A stretch of 64,000 nt of DNA. Source: Vitellaria paradoxa. Its lineage: Eukaryota > Streptophyta > Magnoliopsida > Ericales > Sapotaceae. The stretch lies in assembly GCA_019916065.1 (NCBI GenBank), contig CM034233.1, forward strand, positions 5,152,516 to 5,216,515, read 5' to 3'. Each line of letters begins with the position of its first letter. Position 1 is the first letter of the stretch. The notes beneath the pieces were generated by a model. That model made no database searches, was not told the DNA's origin, and saw only the letters and a program-made list of their open reading frames with translations. The translations under genes and the position numbers were made by a program. Of the stretch, positions 49,801 to 60,828 are shown piece after piece.

Positions 49801-51340
49801 TTAACATTAGAGCATGTCCACTTGGTCAGAGTTTCATTTGTCAAAATTGGAAAATTCTTAGGACTAGGAAAAGGCATCACATGATCCATGAGCCAAGCCT
49901 GACTTCTGAATTTCTTTGCAATTGTGTGGCACAGTGTATTTCTTCAGGGATGATATTTGTATTGTGTTTTTTAGTCATTTGTAAAATCAAATGCATAACT
50001 GCTTTAGATGCTTTTGGTTGACTAGAGTTTTCTGTCTAGAGCTAATGAAACAAATTTTCATTTTGTTCCGTTATTCTGCTTTTGCATTGGACATCTTCCA
50101 GGTTGATTCATTTTGATATTGTGGAAAAGATGGTGTAGTCATGTCCATGAGATGTCTTAACTACTAGTCATTTAACATGTCAGGTTTGGGTAGTATGTTA
50201 CTCCTTTCTGTGTCAGTGTGTTTTTGCATGTGTTCGTGTGTTCTCTTTATTTCTATCTTTTTAGCATTTATGGTAGGTTTTAAAGGAAGCAAGCCAAAAC
50301 TAACTCTGAAATTATTAGCATGAGTTACATCCAATTTGAAGTAGCATTTAAAATCCTGTATAACCATGGTTTGGCTGACTTTTTTTATTTTTTCCTAATG
50401 ATTAAAACAAATTATTGTAAGTTTTAATGATTTTATGTGCCTCAAGAAATCCTTTGTGTTCATGCTTTTATTATGTCTGTTTTGTCTTGAAATTTTGCCA
50501 CTTTGGTGTGGGAGAAATCTGAATATGGATAAACAAGTATTGCAGATGAGTTCACTCACTGGTATGCATAATACATTGGTTATATGTTTTTTCCCCCTCA
50601 AATATCCTTCAAAAAGTTTGCAGATTTTGAGTAGATGCCCCTGAGAAAGATTATCAAAACTGAGATTAGCTGCCCAAAGATATAAATTGTTGTCCCTCCG
50701 AGGAATGTGTCCATAACAGCGAACAAGTGGCATTGATTCCTTCTATACTGATTTTAGCAATCTGGAATTGGATAGCTTTAGCCTTTCAGAGACGACTCTG
50801 CTGACCTAGTCATGGGCTCAGAAACAACCATTGCAATGATTAGGTTTCGGTCATGCTTATTGAAGTCTTGGGGCACACCTAAATGCCAATCTCCATGGAG
50901 AAAAGTTCACTAGTTCGGTGCATGGTTGGATTGAGGCTAGCTACGCATATGCTTCTTTTGACATGGGTTCATTGAAGGGGCAGTTTGAATTTCGCCTACA
51001 AGCTTCTCTTAATTGAGGAAGAGTGATGAAAACTATCGGAGTCCCACATTTTCAAATCTGCAGGTCAGTAAAGCTGTTTGCATAAGGCTTAGGAAATTCG
51101 ACATTGTGGATTCTTTTCAATGGTTGCAAACTTGCAACCAATCTGGGCATTGTCCTTGTGTGGTTATCTACCCTCCGAGAAGAAATGTCTTTCCTCTATG
51201 GAGTTTCAGCTTATGCGCGTTTTGGTAGACTTGATTTCACAGAATTCTGTAAGATAACTTCTCTGAACCTAAGGAGACAGATTTCTCCCAGAATCTTTGC
51301 CATCTACTTCCAATTGTGAATTGTGAGCTTTGCTATTACT

Positions 51341-52500
51341 GTATGCACAGGAATCAACATTGACCTTCCCTGCGGGGGGCGTGTGCATATATCTATATAT
51401 AAATCCGGACGATTTTTAAAAATGTATCTCTTACAAATTAAAATCTACTGGTTAAGGATTATTTTTTCTTTCATTTAGTGATTGCGATCTTTTTTATATT
51501 TTTAACTTAATGTTTCGTTCAATTCTTATTTTAATGAACTTTACTACCATTTGTATCACAAAACGGTTTGACTATTTTAAATTTTGTCATGTTTTAAGGT
51601 TAGAAATTATATGTAAATTAAAATTGTTAATTTAAATTTTACCTAATTATGGTTTTTGAAAAGTTAACATTTCAAATTAAAGTATTATAATTTGTATTTT
51701 TTTTGTGGTACTTATTAAAAATTAATTAGAAAGAAATCAAAACACATATAGTACCTGTTGAAAAAAAAAATTAAAACTTATGAATTATTATAATTTTTTT
51801 GCTTTTCACTTTTTATTTAAAATTTTAATTATATAAGGAACTTCTATTGGCGCAGATTAGTTCCTAATATATATGCACTGATTAATTGTTAGTATATATA
51901 CAAATTTCATTTTCAATCTCCTGCGTTTATTTTTCTAGTTAAAGTTGGACAACATTTTGATTTACTGTCTCAAATATGCTTCTGGAAATTCACTTGAAAA
52001 TAATCACAAAGCACCCTGCCAAAGGACAGTTCCAAATGCTGTCTGTGCCTGAAAGAAAAATGGGAAAGAGTCAAAACAACGGAACAAATTCACAACAAAA
52101 TGAAGAACACAAGTCAATGAAAAAGCGCCATTAGAGAACCTGAGGAGGAAATATCACGATAGATGGAAGAAAATAAGCCCAATAAATTGAAGAGCACCAT
52201 TAGAGAACCCTAAGAGGAATACCAAAATAGATGGAAGAAGATAAATCCACGAAGAAGCACCAGTAGACAAACCCTAGGAGCAAACTCGGGATAGATTCGA
52301 GAAAAAAGTCCTCGCACAAATGTGCTTTAAAATAGATCATTCTCTGCAGTGAAGGAATCTATCATCAAATAGACAGACATGAGTAATTTAATATAATTGT
52401 ATGATCACCTAGATCACTTTATAACTTGATTTCTGTTTGGTTTATAGTTAAGTCTCTGAGACTATCAGCACATATATACCTGCTAACTTAAAAAAAAAAA
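51341..52500. other. AT-rich intergenic sequence
   Basis: No coding frame. There are two related blocks near 52115-52160 and 52180-52230 (GCACCATTAGAGAACCCTAA-type text). Otherwise plain. Confidence 0.5.
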
Positions 52501-52675
52501 AAGGGGGTTTTTGGAGGCCGGTCACTATTTATGAACTTATAAAGATTTAAGTCATACCCAAAAATCTTATTTGTGAATAAGTCACACTTGCAACAAAAAG
52601 ACCAAAAAGGATATCACGCGTTTTTCACTACATTTCAAAACTGCCAGTTTTATCCGAAAATAGTGCACACTTTAC

Positions 52676-52845
52676 TCATAACTTCCGTGACTTTCCATCT
52701 TCTTTATAAAGCAAGTAAAACTGATTTTTGGAAACAAAATCAAAACTGTTTGAGAAAAACCTAATTCCGCGACTTTTCATCTTCTTTACAAAATAAGCAA
52801 AACTGATTTTTGGAAACAAAATCAAAACTATTAAGAAAAACAGTA
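52676..52845 (+). repeat. 83-bp tandem duplication
   Basis: Two copies of TTCCGTGACTTTCCATCTTC or TTCCGCGACTTTTCATCTTC, each followed by ACTGATTTTTGGAAACAAAA. Adjacent to the short CAGTACCACATAATAAAA repeats. Confidence 0.85.
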
Positions 52846-52980
52846 CCACATAATAAAACAATACCGCATAAAAAATAATACCACATAATAAAACATTATC
52901 GCATAAAAACAGTACCACATAATAAAACAGTACCACATAATAAAACAGTACCGTATAAAAAAATAGTACCTCATTAAAAC
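52846..52980 (+). repeat. Short tandem array, CAGTACCACATAATAAAA-type
   Basis: About seven degenerate copies of an 18-20 bp word containing AGTACC(A/G)CATAA. The word shares AGTACCGCA with the adjacent 146-bp array, so it may be its precursor or decay product. Confidence 0.8.
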
Positions 52981-53006
52981 AGCATCATTCTTTGCATGAT
53001 ATAGTC

Positions 53007-54812
53007 ATGCGGTACTGTTTTTGAACGAGCATGCATCCTAAAAAAAATAGTACCGCAGACATGTGGTATTGTCACACATGCGGTACTGTCGGTCATTCGT
53101 TTGATATGTGAACTATTTTTGTGTTTACATGTGATATTTGCATGATAGAGTCGTGCGGTACTGTTTTTGAACGAGCATGCATCCTAAAAAAAACAGTACC
53201 GCAGACATGTGGTACTGTCACACATGCGGTACTGTCGGTTATTGGTTTGATATGTGAACTATTTTTGTGTTTACATGTGATGTTTGCATGATAGAGTCCT
53301 GCGGTACTGTTTTTGAACGAGCATGCATCCTAAAAAAAACAGTACCGCAGACATGTGGTATTGTCGGTCATTCGTTTGATATGTGAACTATTTTTGTGTT
53401 TACATGTGATATTTGCATGATAGAGTCGTGCGGTACTGTTTTTGAACGAGCATGCATCCTAAAAAAAACAGTACCGCAGACATGTGGTACTGTCACACAT
53501 GCGGTACTGTTGGTTATTCGTTTGATATGTGAACTATTTTTGTGTTTACATGTGATGTTTGCATGATAGAGTCGTGCGGTACTGTTTTTGAACGAGCATG
53601 CATCCTAAAAAAAACAGTACCGCAGACATGTGGTACTGTCACACATACGGTACTGTCGGTTATTCGTTTGATATGTGAACTATTTTTGTGTTTACATGTG
53701 ATGTTTGCATGATAGAGTCGTGCGGTACTGTTTTTGAACGAGCATGCATCCTAAAAAAAACAGTACCGCAGACATGTGGTACTGTCACACATGCGGTACT
53801 GTCGGTTATTCGTTTGATATGTGAACTATTTTTGTGTTTACATGTGATATTTGCATGATAGAGTCGTGCGGTACTGTTTTTGAACGAGCATGCATCCTAA
53901 AAAAAACAGTACCGCAGACATGTGGTACTGTCACACATGCGGTACTGTTGGTTATTCGTTTGATATGTGAACTATTTTTGTGTTTACATGTGATGTTTGC
54001 ATGATAGAGTCGTGCGGTACTGTTTTTGAACGAGCATGCATCCTAAAAAAAACAGTACCGCAGACATGTGGTACTGTCACACATGCGGTACTGTCGGTTA
54101 TTCGTTTGATATGTGAACTATTTTTGTGTTTACATGTGATGTTTGCATGATAGAGTCGTGCGGTACTGTTTTTGAACGAGCATGCATCCTAAAAAAAACA
54201 GTACTGCAGACATGTGGTACTGTCACACATGCGGTACTGTCGGTTATTCGTTTGATATGTGAACTATTTTTGTGTTTACATGTGATGTTTGCATGATATA
54301 GTCATGCGGTACTGTTTTTGAACGAGCATGCATCCTAAAAAAAACAGTACCGCAAACATGTGGTACTGCGGTACTGTCGGTTATTCGTTTGATATGTGAA
54401 CTATTTTTGTGTTTACATGTGATGTTTGCATGATAGAGTCATGCGGTACTGTTTTTGAACGAGCTTGCATCCTAAAAAAAACAGTACCGCAGACACATGC
54501 GGTACTGTCACACATGCGGTACTGTCGGTCATTCGTTTGATATGTAAACTATTTTTGTGTTTACATGTGATGTTTGCATGATAGAGTCGTGCGGTACTGT
54601 TTTTGAATGAGCATGCATCCTAAAAAAAACAGTACCGCAGACATGTGATACTGTCATACATGCGGTACTGTCGATTATTCGTTTGATATGTGAACTATTT
54701 TTTATATTTACATATGATGTTTGTATGATAGAGTCATGCGGTACTGTTTTTGAACGCGGTACTGTTTTTGAACGAGCATGCATCCTAAAAAAAACAGTAC
54801 CGCAGTCATGTG
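53007..54812 (+). repeat. Minisatellite, 146-bp unit, about 13 copies
   Basis: The word GAACGAGCATGCATCC recurs at 53023, 53169, 53315, 53444, 53590, 53736, 53882, 54028 and 54174, and with variants to about 54770. Spacing is mostly exactly 146 bp, with one 129-bp unit and some variants near the right end. Each unit has a perfect inverted pair GCGGTACTGTTTTT / AAAAACAGTACCGC around a 20-nt spacer, plus one or two further CGGTACTGTC copies. Central units are nearly identical, indicating recent amplification or homogenisation. Confidence 0.95.
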
Positions 54813-55216
54813 TTTAAATACGTAATCCAAATCTGTATATATTCATTCGATCGACGTTAATCTCACAGCACAAACTCGCGTAATCCGTGTGTATTTCTTC
54901 GTATATAATCCTTTAACAGATTTTTATCTCACTATATGTTCACGCAATTGATAAGGAATGAAACAAAAACGGAAAACGTGATTTTCGGTTCCATAATTTT
55001 CGGCAACTACATCTCAGTTAATTATAAAAAAAAGGCATTTAAGTCATATTATAAATTATATTCAAAACAAACTCGTGGGACCCACTCAAAAGCATGACTT
55101 AAATACAAAACTTTTCACATTAATGTGACTTAAAAGCAATACTTTTTTTTGAGTGTGACTAATAACTTTAAAAGATTACCAAGTATGACTTGGATACAAT
55201 TTTCCGAAAAAAAAAA

Positions 55217-55400
55217 TCCCCATGGCCAAACAAGGCCCATAAGTTAGTTGACAAAACCAAACCCATGCTTAAGACCTAAGATTTGGAAAAATAGGCCTTA
55301 AAAAAACTCCCTGGCTAAACAAGGCCCAAGAGCTAGTTAACAAAACCAAACCCATCCTTAAGACCTAAGGTTTGGGAAAAAATGCCTTAAAAAACTCCCA
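55217..55400 (+). repeat. 92-bp tandem duplication
   Basis: CCAAACAAGGCCCATAAGTT and CTAAACAAGGCCCAAGAGCT begin two adjacent copies. Both contain CAAAACCAAACCCAT and CTTAAGACCTAAG. It abuts the 3' end of the helical ORF on the minus strand. Confidence 0.85.
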
Positions 55401-56042
55401 ATTCATTAGATAAAGCTCTAAGCCGAAGCTGAGCCTCCATTATATCCTCAGTGGCAGCCCGAATATTGGCAGCACCATTCTTCCCCTCAGCCAACAAGTC
55501 TTTCACTCCACCAGCAAGATCCTCACTCTGTTGCTTCACATCACTCATTTCCTTCGAAATTCTTTCCATCTCTTCAACTAACTGAAGCTTCCTTTGGACC
55601 AGCAGTTGCCCTCTTTGTTTCAGCCTGGTGTCCTCACTGTAGTCTGCAATCAAAGATGGGATATTCCTGATGGAAGCAATTAGTTCAGTCTTCGACGAGA
55701 TCTTCTAGCAGACACCAACCTGAGCTGCCTTGAACTGGACTTGATTCACCATTGCGTCCAACTTCTGTTGTTGTTTAGAAGTAAACACGGAGAGGGCATT
55801 TGATTGCAGCTTGTCGAGACAATAGAACAGCTCCGAGTATCTACTGAAAGCAAGCTCTTCAAAGGAGAAATCATTAAGGTTGTAAAGTCGTTGCAGGTCT
55901 TGTTTAGCAGTCTCATCTAAGCTAAATGAACATACACTTGATTTAGAGATGGACTTGATGGACCTCTGAACCTCAACAGCTTGATTATGAATAGCATCAA
56001 GATCTGTATTGGAGATACTACTACTTAAAGTGGAAGTAGAAG
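55387..56042 (-). pseudogene. Helical protein ORF interrupted by one in-frame TAG
   Basis: Reading from a likely acceptor (ATTGCAG, exon from 56042), the frame encodes ASTSTLSSSISNTDLDAIHN... and reaches a TAG at 55705-55707. It continues in the same frame with KISSKTELIASIRNIPSLIA... through a long heptad-like, coiled-coil region (EEMERISKEMSDVKQQSEDL) to a stop at 55387. Apart from that one stop the frame is open for about 218 codons. I do not recognise the family; it resembles helical C-terminal regions of plant transposon-associated proteins only in a general way. It lies downstream of the HMGB-like relic on the same strand and could be its fused C-terminal exon. Confidence 0.5.
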
Positions 56043-56916
56043 CCTGCAATCAATTGATAATAACCCAGCGTGAATTCGATACTTGACTAAAGATGAATTG
56101 TGAATAAAATGAATCTTCGTAGATTCTAAAACTGAATTGTGAATAAAACAGGTCTTTGTATTATTCAACACCGGCAATTCAATGTTTTAGGCATTCCTGT
56201 ATACTTTCACGTAGCCCTAAGGCATCAAAGGGTCTCTGTCATCTTCAAAGAGCAAGTTCCAGTTCAAGTGCAGAAACCAAGTCAAAATCACAAGAAAATA
56301 GCAGGAAATATGCACGAGCAAGCTCAAACAATGAGCTTTGTAGGAAAACCCAGGAGCTAGTCCCGTCTAGTGGCCTCCACTGCATCCAAACCTGAGTTTC
56401 TAGACCACTTCAGGCTTCATTCCAGTTCTGATAGTATTCTGTTATTGATCTGCTAGGTTTTTACAGAGAAGCAATTATTGTATTGGAGAGCCGTCAAGAA
56501 TTAAGAATTCCCTCAATCTTCACTTACATGTCAAAGATTAAGTTCCTATTGGGTGAGTTAGCTTGAAGTTCGAGACAATGAACTTCATCAGAAGTCGGTA
56601 AAAGCGCTTCTACTTGGCATGGGTGCATCAAAGAGTCCGAAAAATGTATTTGACAATAGCTACGAGGAGTCAAGTAAATTATGTCAAAAGACTCAAAACC
56701 CAATAACCATAATTTTAAATAGTGAAAAGTTTGGGCGATCCATGAACCGGACCCCAAGATTTTACCTCAGTCACAGGGTTTTCCTTATTAAAAATCTTGT
56801 CTCTTGTGTTTATTTATTACTCAAAACACATAGATTTTATATCGTATAATTGAGAACAGAACATCTACTACAAGTTACAAATACAAGCAGAAAAATTCTC
56901 AAATTTGATCACAAAC

Positions 56917-58627
56917 CTCTCCATTGGTCTCCGCTTTTTCTTCTTTCACATCTTTCAACTCATACAACAACTTGTGAGACTGATCCTCTTTTGCTATGTC
57001 TGTCTCCTCAGCCTGATTTCAGTTAATTAATTCAATTGTTAGAACAGCAGACTACAATAGAAACATATGCAAGTGGCAACATAAAATGCAGTGATTCATT
57101 TTATCATGTTGTAGGTTTTCATGTTATATTCATCATGAGCCCCTTTAAGCTTCTTAGCTGCGGCAACGTATGGATCCTTCTCCTAAATATTATCAATCAA
57201 AACTCATATAATAAATTGGCTTATGAGGAGAGGAATGAACCATCCATTATTTATGCCCACATAAATTACAACAAAATCACAGTCTCTACTTACAGCTTCA
57301 GACATTGACCTCCATTGCTCTCCAGCAGCGATTGCAGCCTAATTTTAGAATGATTTGAACATAACATGACCTCAACAGCCACATAAATTGATTTGATAAA
57401 CTAGATCAGTAAACAATTCCCACAAGGTTTGCCTTATTAAAAATCTTGTCCCTTGTTTGTTTGTTTATCACTCAAAACATATAGGTTTTTTATATCGCAT
57501 GAATAAGAACAGAACGTCTAATAAGAGTTACAGATACCAGAAGAAAAATTTTTAAATTTGATCACAAAACTCTCCACTGGTCTCCTTTTTGTCTACTTTC
57601 ACATCTTTCAACTCGTACAAAAACTTGCAAGACTGATCCTCTCTTGTTATATTTGTACCCTGAGCCTGATTTCATTTAATTAATTCAATTGTTGGCAAAA
57701 CTGCAATCTACAGTAGAAATGCATGTAAGTGGCAACATAAAATGCAGCGACTCATTTACCAATACCGTGTTGTAGGTTTCCATGTTACGTTCATGAGCCT
57801 CATTACGCTTCTTGGCCGTGGCAACGTATGGATCCTTCTCCTCAATATTATCAATAAAAACCTGTTTAATAAATCCACTATTTATTCCCACATATAGTAC
57901 AACAAAATCATGGTCTCTACTTACAGCTTCAGGCATTGACCTTCATTTCTTTGTGGCAGCTTCTACAGCCTAATTTCAGAATGATTTGAACATAACATGG
58001 TTATAACATGATTTCAACCACCACATAAATTGATTCGATAAACTAGATTAGCAAACAATTCCATTGAAGCATGAAATGAAGTGAAACTACAACTCATGAA
58101 TTACTTACAGCAGTAAGCCAACAGCTGTGACGAAGCCGATGTTTTTTTTTTTTTTTTTTTGAATTTGAACTGCTCGCTGAACTGTTGGCTTAAGCAATAA
58201 TAGCAAAACATTTTTTCAATAAAAAAGAAAAAGAATCCAGACAATAGCAGAAATGATTCTCAATGACAACCATCTAATACATGCATATACATATATATAT
58301 ATATATATATAATATTCCATACAGGAAGACGATGAAAGCAGTCACAGGCACCCTATGATATTTGGTTGCCATTTCCTTATTACTTGAGGTTCCCAACTCC
58401 ATAGCTTTTCTTCACAGAAAACCTATCACTAAACCAACATATTGAAAAAATACAAAGAAATTGAAAAAAAAAAAAACAAAATACATAAATATAAACTCCC
58501 TTCATGACAACTTTTCTCTCGCTGTGATGATTAACCTAAGTAGCGAATTCGGAAAAATGCACCGTGTCGATAGCACTTACCAGCTGTCGGCCCTTTTTGT
58601 CTCCTCTCTCATCTTGCCTCCATCCAT
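56917..58627 (-). pseudogene. Decayed HMGB gene with duplicated exons 4-6
   Basis: Minus-strand blocks match the exons of the intact HMGB gene. Exon 1: 58627-58581 (47 nt, MDGGKMREETKRADS). Exon 2: 58422-58323 (stops TAA TAA and a frame change). Exon 3 remnant near 58110-58140, next to a T-run. Exon 4: 57969-57925 (45 nt, contains TGA). Exon 5: 57840-57760 (81 nt, open, DPYVATAKKRNEAHERNMET). Exon 6-like: 57665-57572. A second set follows: exon 4 57338-57294 (45 nt, open), exon 5 from 57182 (donor lost, stop), exon 6-like 57012-56917 (open). Exon 6 copies have diverged to QSHKLLYELKDVKEEK. Exon 1, 4 and 5 lengths equal those of the functional gene, which shows common descent. Confidence 0.8.
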
Positions 58628-58685
58628 GGCGAATCTCGCAACCCTAGCTTTCAATCAGTAACAGCACAGTGTTGATCCAAATCGA

Positions 58686-59536
58686 GGATTTTTTTTTTCT
58701 ACCGCCATTTAATAAAATTATATAGCATTTGTTGTTCGGTTAAAAATAATGGTAAAGATGTTGTTAATGAAAATGTTATTTGAAATTAAGTTTTTAAAAG
58801 ATAAAAAACATTGAAATGGTGTTTTTTTTGCTGTAAAAATTGAAAACGTTATTTGATTTGGCATTGTCTTTGATATCTTGGATTGAGAACTGTGTTTTAT
58901 ATAGAGTTTTTTTTTCTATACTTGTTCTTCCCCTAAATCTATTAACCTGCAAAAGTTGCTCAAAATACTAACATTTTACTGAATAAACCAATATTTCATT
59001 TAATAACATATTTTACTGAATAAATATGTAGACAAATTAAAATAATAACAACTTTTAAATAATATCACAAACATGAAATAATATCACAATTTTTAAATAA
59101 TATCACATGTTTGTGACATTATTTAAAAATTGTTATTATTTTAATTTGTCTATGTATTTATTCAGTGAAATTTGTTATTCAGTGAAATGTTAGTGTTTTG
59201 AGCAACTTTTGCAGGTTAATGGGTATAGAAGATGAACAAATAGTGTAGGTGAGGTTGTAAAAAAAAAAACTCTATATGAAACAGAGTTTTCAATGGAAAT
59301 GGCATTTTCAAGTAAAAAACTCTACATGAAACAGAGTTTTTAGTCCAAAATTTATTTCAAAGAAAACACCAAATCAAATGGTATTTTTTAGCAAACAAAA
59401 GACTGTTTCAAACAATATTTTCCATATTTTAAAAACTCAATTTCAAACAGTATTTTTATTAACAGTATTTTAACAATTATTTTCAACTGAACAACAATTG
59501 CTATATCATTTTATTAAATAGAATAAAAAAAAATCC
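58686..59536. mobile_element. 851-bp palindromic foldback element
   Basis: Flanked by an exact 9-bp repeat CCAAATCGA (58677-58685 and 59537-59545). The two halves are inverted copies over nearly their whole length: GGATTTTTTTTT at each end, ATTTAATAAAATTATATAGC, TTAACCTGCAAAAGTTGCTC (its exact inverse occurs on the right) and ACAAATTAAAATAATAACAA. The centre is near 59100. The 9-bp target suggests a Mutator-type foldback. It inserted about 60 bp upstream of the relic HMGB start codon. Confidence 0.88.
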
Positions 59537-59620
59537 CCAAATCGAAGAGAAAAAGGGTAAGAAGGGTTTTTTCACCCATATGCTTTACTAAACTAAAGTT
59601 AATCGAAAATAATTTACTAA

Positions 59621-60828
59621 GGATTCGTTTGACAACCATTTCATTTTTATTTCTCTATTTTTGTTTTTATTTTTTTAGAATTAAACATAAAAACACGTTT
59701 GGTAAATTTATTTTCAGTTTTCAAAAAATGAAAATTGTTTTCAAAAATTTTAAAAATTATAGAAATATAAAAAGATATTTTCTCAAGTTTTCATTTCCAG
59801 TTTTCAATTTCTTATACAACCATTACTAGTTACAACTATCAATTACTATCATCCACTAGTTTTTACTAACATTCGGCCACCGCCACCACTACATTCCACT
59901 CATCTCCGATCACCGTCAAATATATTATTATTTAATATAAAAATATTTAATTAATATATAAAATTAATAATATATTATTTTTATTTATGTAAAAATTTAT
60001 TAAATATAATTTAATATATTAAATTAATTATTGATTAAAAATTAATTTAATTAAATTATATATTAAATATATTAATTACGAAAATTATATTAAATATATT
60101 AATTAACAAATTATATTAATTATAATTGAATTTAATTCATTAAATTAATATAAAATTATTTTATTAAAATATATTTAATTAATAATATAATAAATTATAT
60201 TTAATATACTTTGTTTTTATTGAATTAAATTATTTTTAATAAAGATATAATTAGAATAAATACATTAAATTAAATTAAATTAAATTAATTATATAATTAA
60301 ATTAATATAAAAATGATTTAATATTAATTATTATTAGTAAATAATACAATTAAATTATATTGAATATATTTTATTTTTATTGAATCAAATTATTTTGAAA
60401 AAATAATATAATTAAAATAATTAAATTTAATTAATATAATTAATTAATTAAATCAAGTTAATTTAAGTAATTAAATTAAATTAAATTAAGTCAATTAAAT
60501 TAATTACTCTAATTAACAGGAAATATATTCAATTAAATTGTTTTTAAAAATAATTATAATAAATTATGTTTAATATATTTTATTTTATTGAATTAAATTA
60601 TTTTTAATAATTAATATAACTAAAATAATTAAATTTATTGAATTTAATTAATTAACAACTATAAATAGTAACTAATAATTATCGTTACCAAACGTGTTTT
60701 TAAGTTTTTGTTTTCTTTTCTTATTATGTAAATGAAAACAAAAAATTAAAAATTAAACGCAAAAACTGAAAATTGAACATAAAAACTGAAGACAAAAATT
60801 GAAAATTGATAGTTTTATCAAACGGACC
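59621..60828. mobile_element. TIR element with AT-rich repetitive core
   Basis: Ends are GGATTCGTTTGACAACC and, inverted from the right, AGGTCCGTTTGATAAAAC. Both are followed by AAACACGTTTGGTAA-type sequence (about 59690 and, inverted, about 60700). The core 59930-60660 is almost pure A/T with AATTAAATTA and ATTAATATAA repeats. Flanking TAA/TTA is imperfect. The ends resemble PIF/Harbinger-related MITEs. Confidence 0.6.

Larger units (their letters stand above)
45640..51340 (+). ncRNA. Possible non-coding or decayed transcribed locus
   Basis: 45640-45886 looks like a plant 5' leader exon: moderate GC content, and ending in the donor-like TTTGCAG|GTATAT. Less AT-rich islands occur at 47340-47640 and 50440-51340. 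A short frame at about 50720-50810 encodes GIDSFYTDFSNLELDSFSLS and then ETTLLT plus a stop, following an acceptor-like CCATAACAG. No continuous protein can be assembled and I recognise none. It could be a long non-coding RNA, a small-peptide gene or a decayed gene. Confidence 0.25.
52501..55220. mobile_element. Probable TIR element carrying a minisatellite
   Basis: The left end (52501-52600) has AAGTCATACC...AATCTT...AATAAGTCACACTTG. The right end (55140-55220), read inverted, has AAGTCATACTTGGTAATCTT...TTATTAGTCACACTC. Both ends begin with G-rich sequence followed by T-runs. The inverted ends enclose the whole minisatellite. A target duplication is not certain. No transposase; possibly a Mutator-like non-autonomous element. 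Confidence 0.45.

Noticed and set aside
52676..52936. 86-codon frame of Val/Leu/Tyr-rich repeats on the minus strand
   Set aside because: Generated by the short CAGTACCACATAATAAAA tandem repeats; not a protein gene.
53007..54812. CRISPR-like array
   Set aside because: Units are 146 bp with no unique spacers, and the context is a eukaryotic nuclear genome; it is a minisatellite.
56139..56395. Plus-strand frames between the HMGB relic and the helical ORF
   Set aside because: Ser-rich short frames with no splice context or family match.
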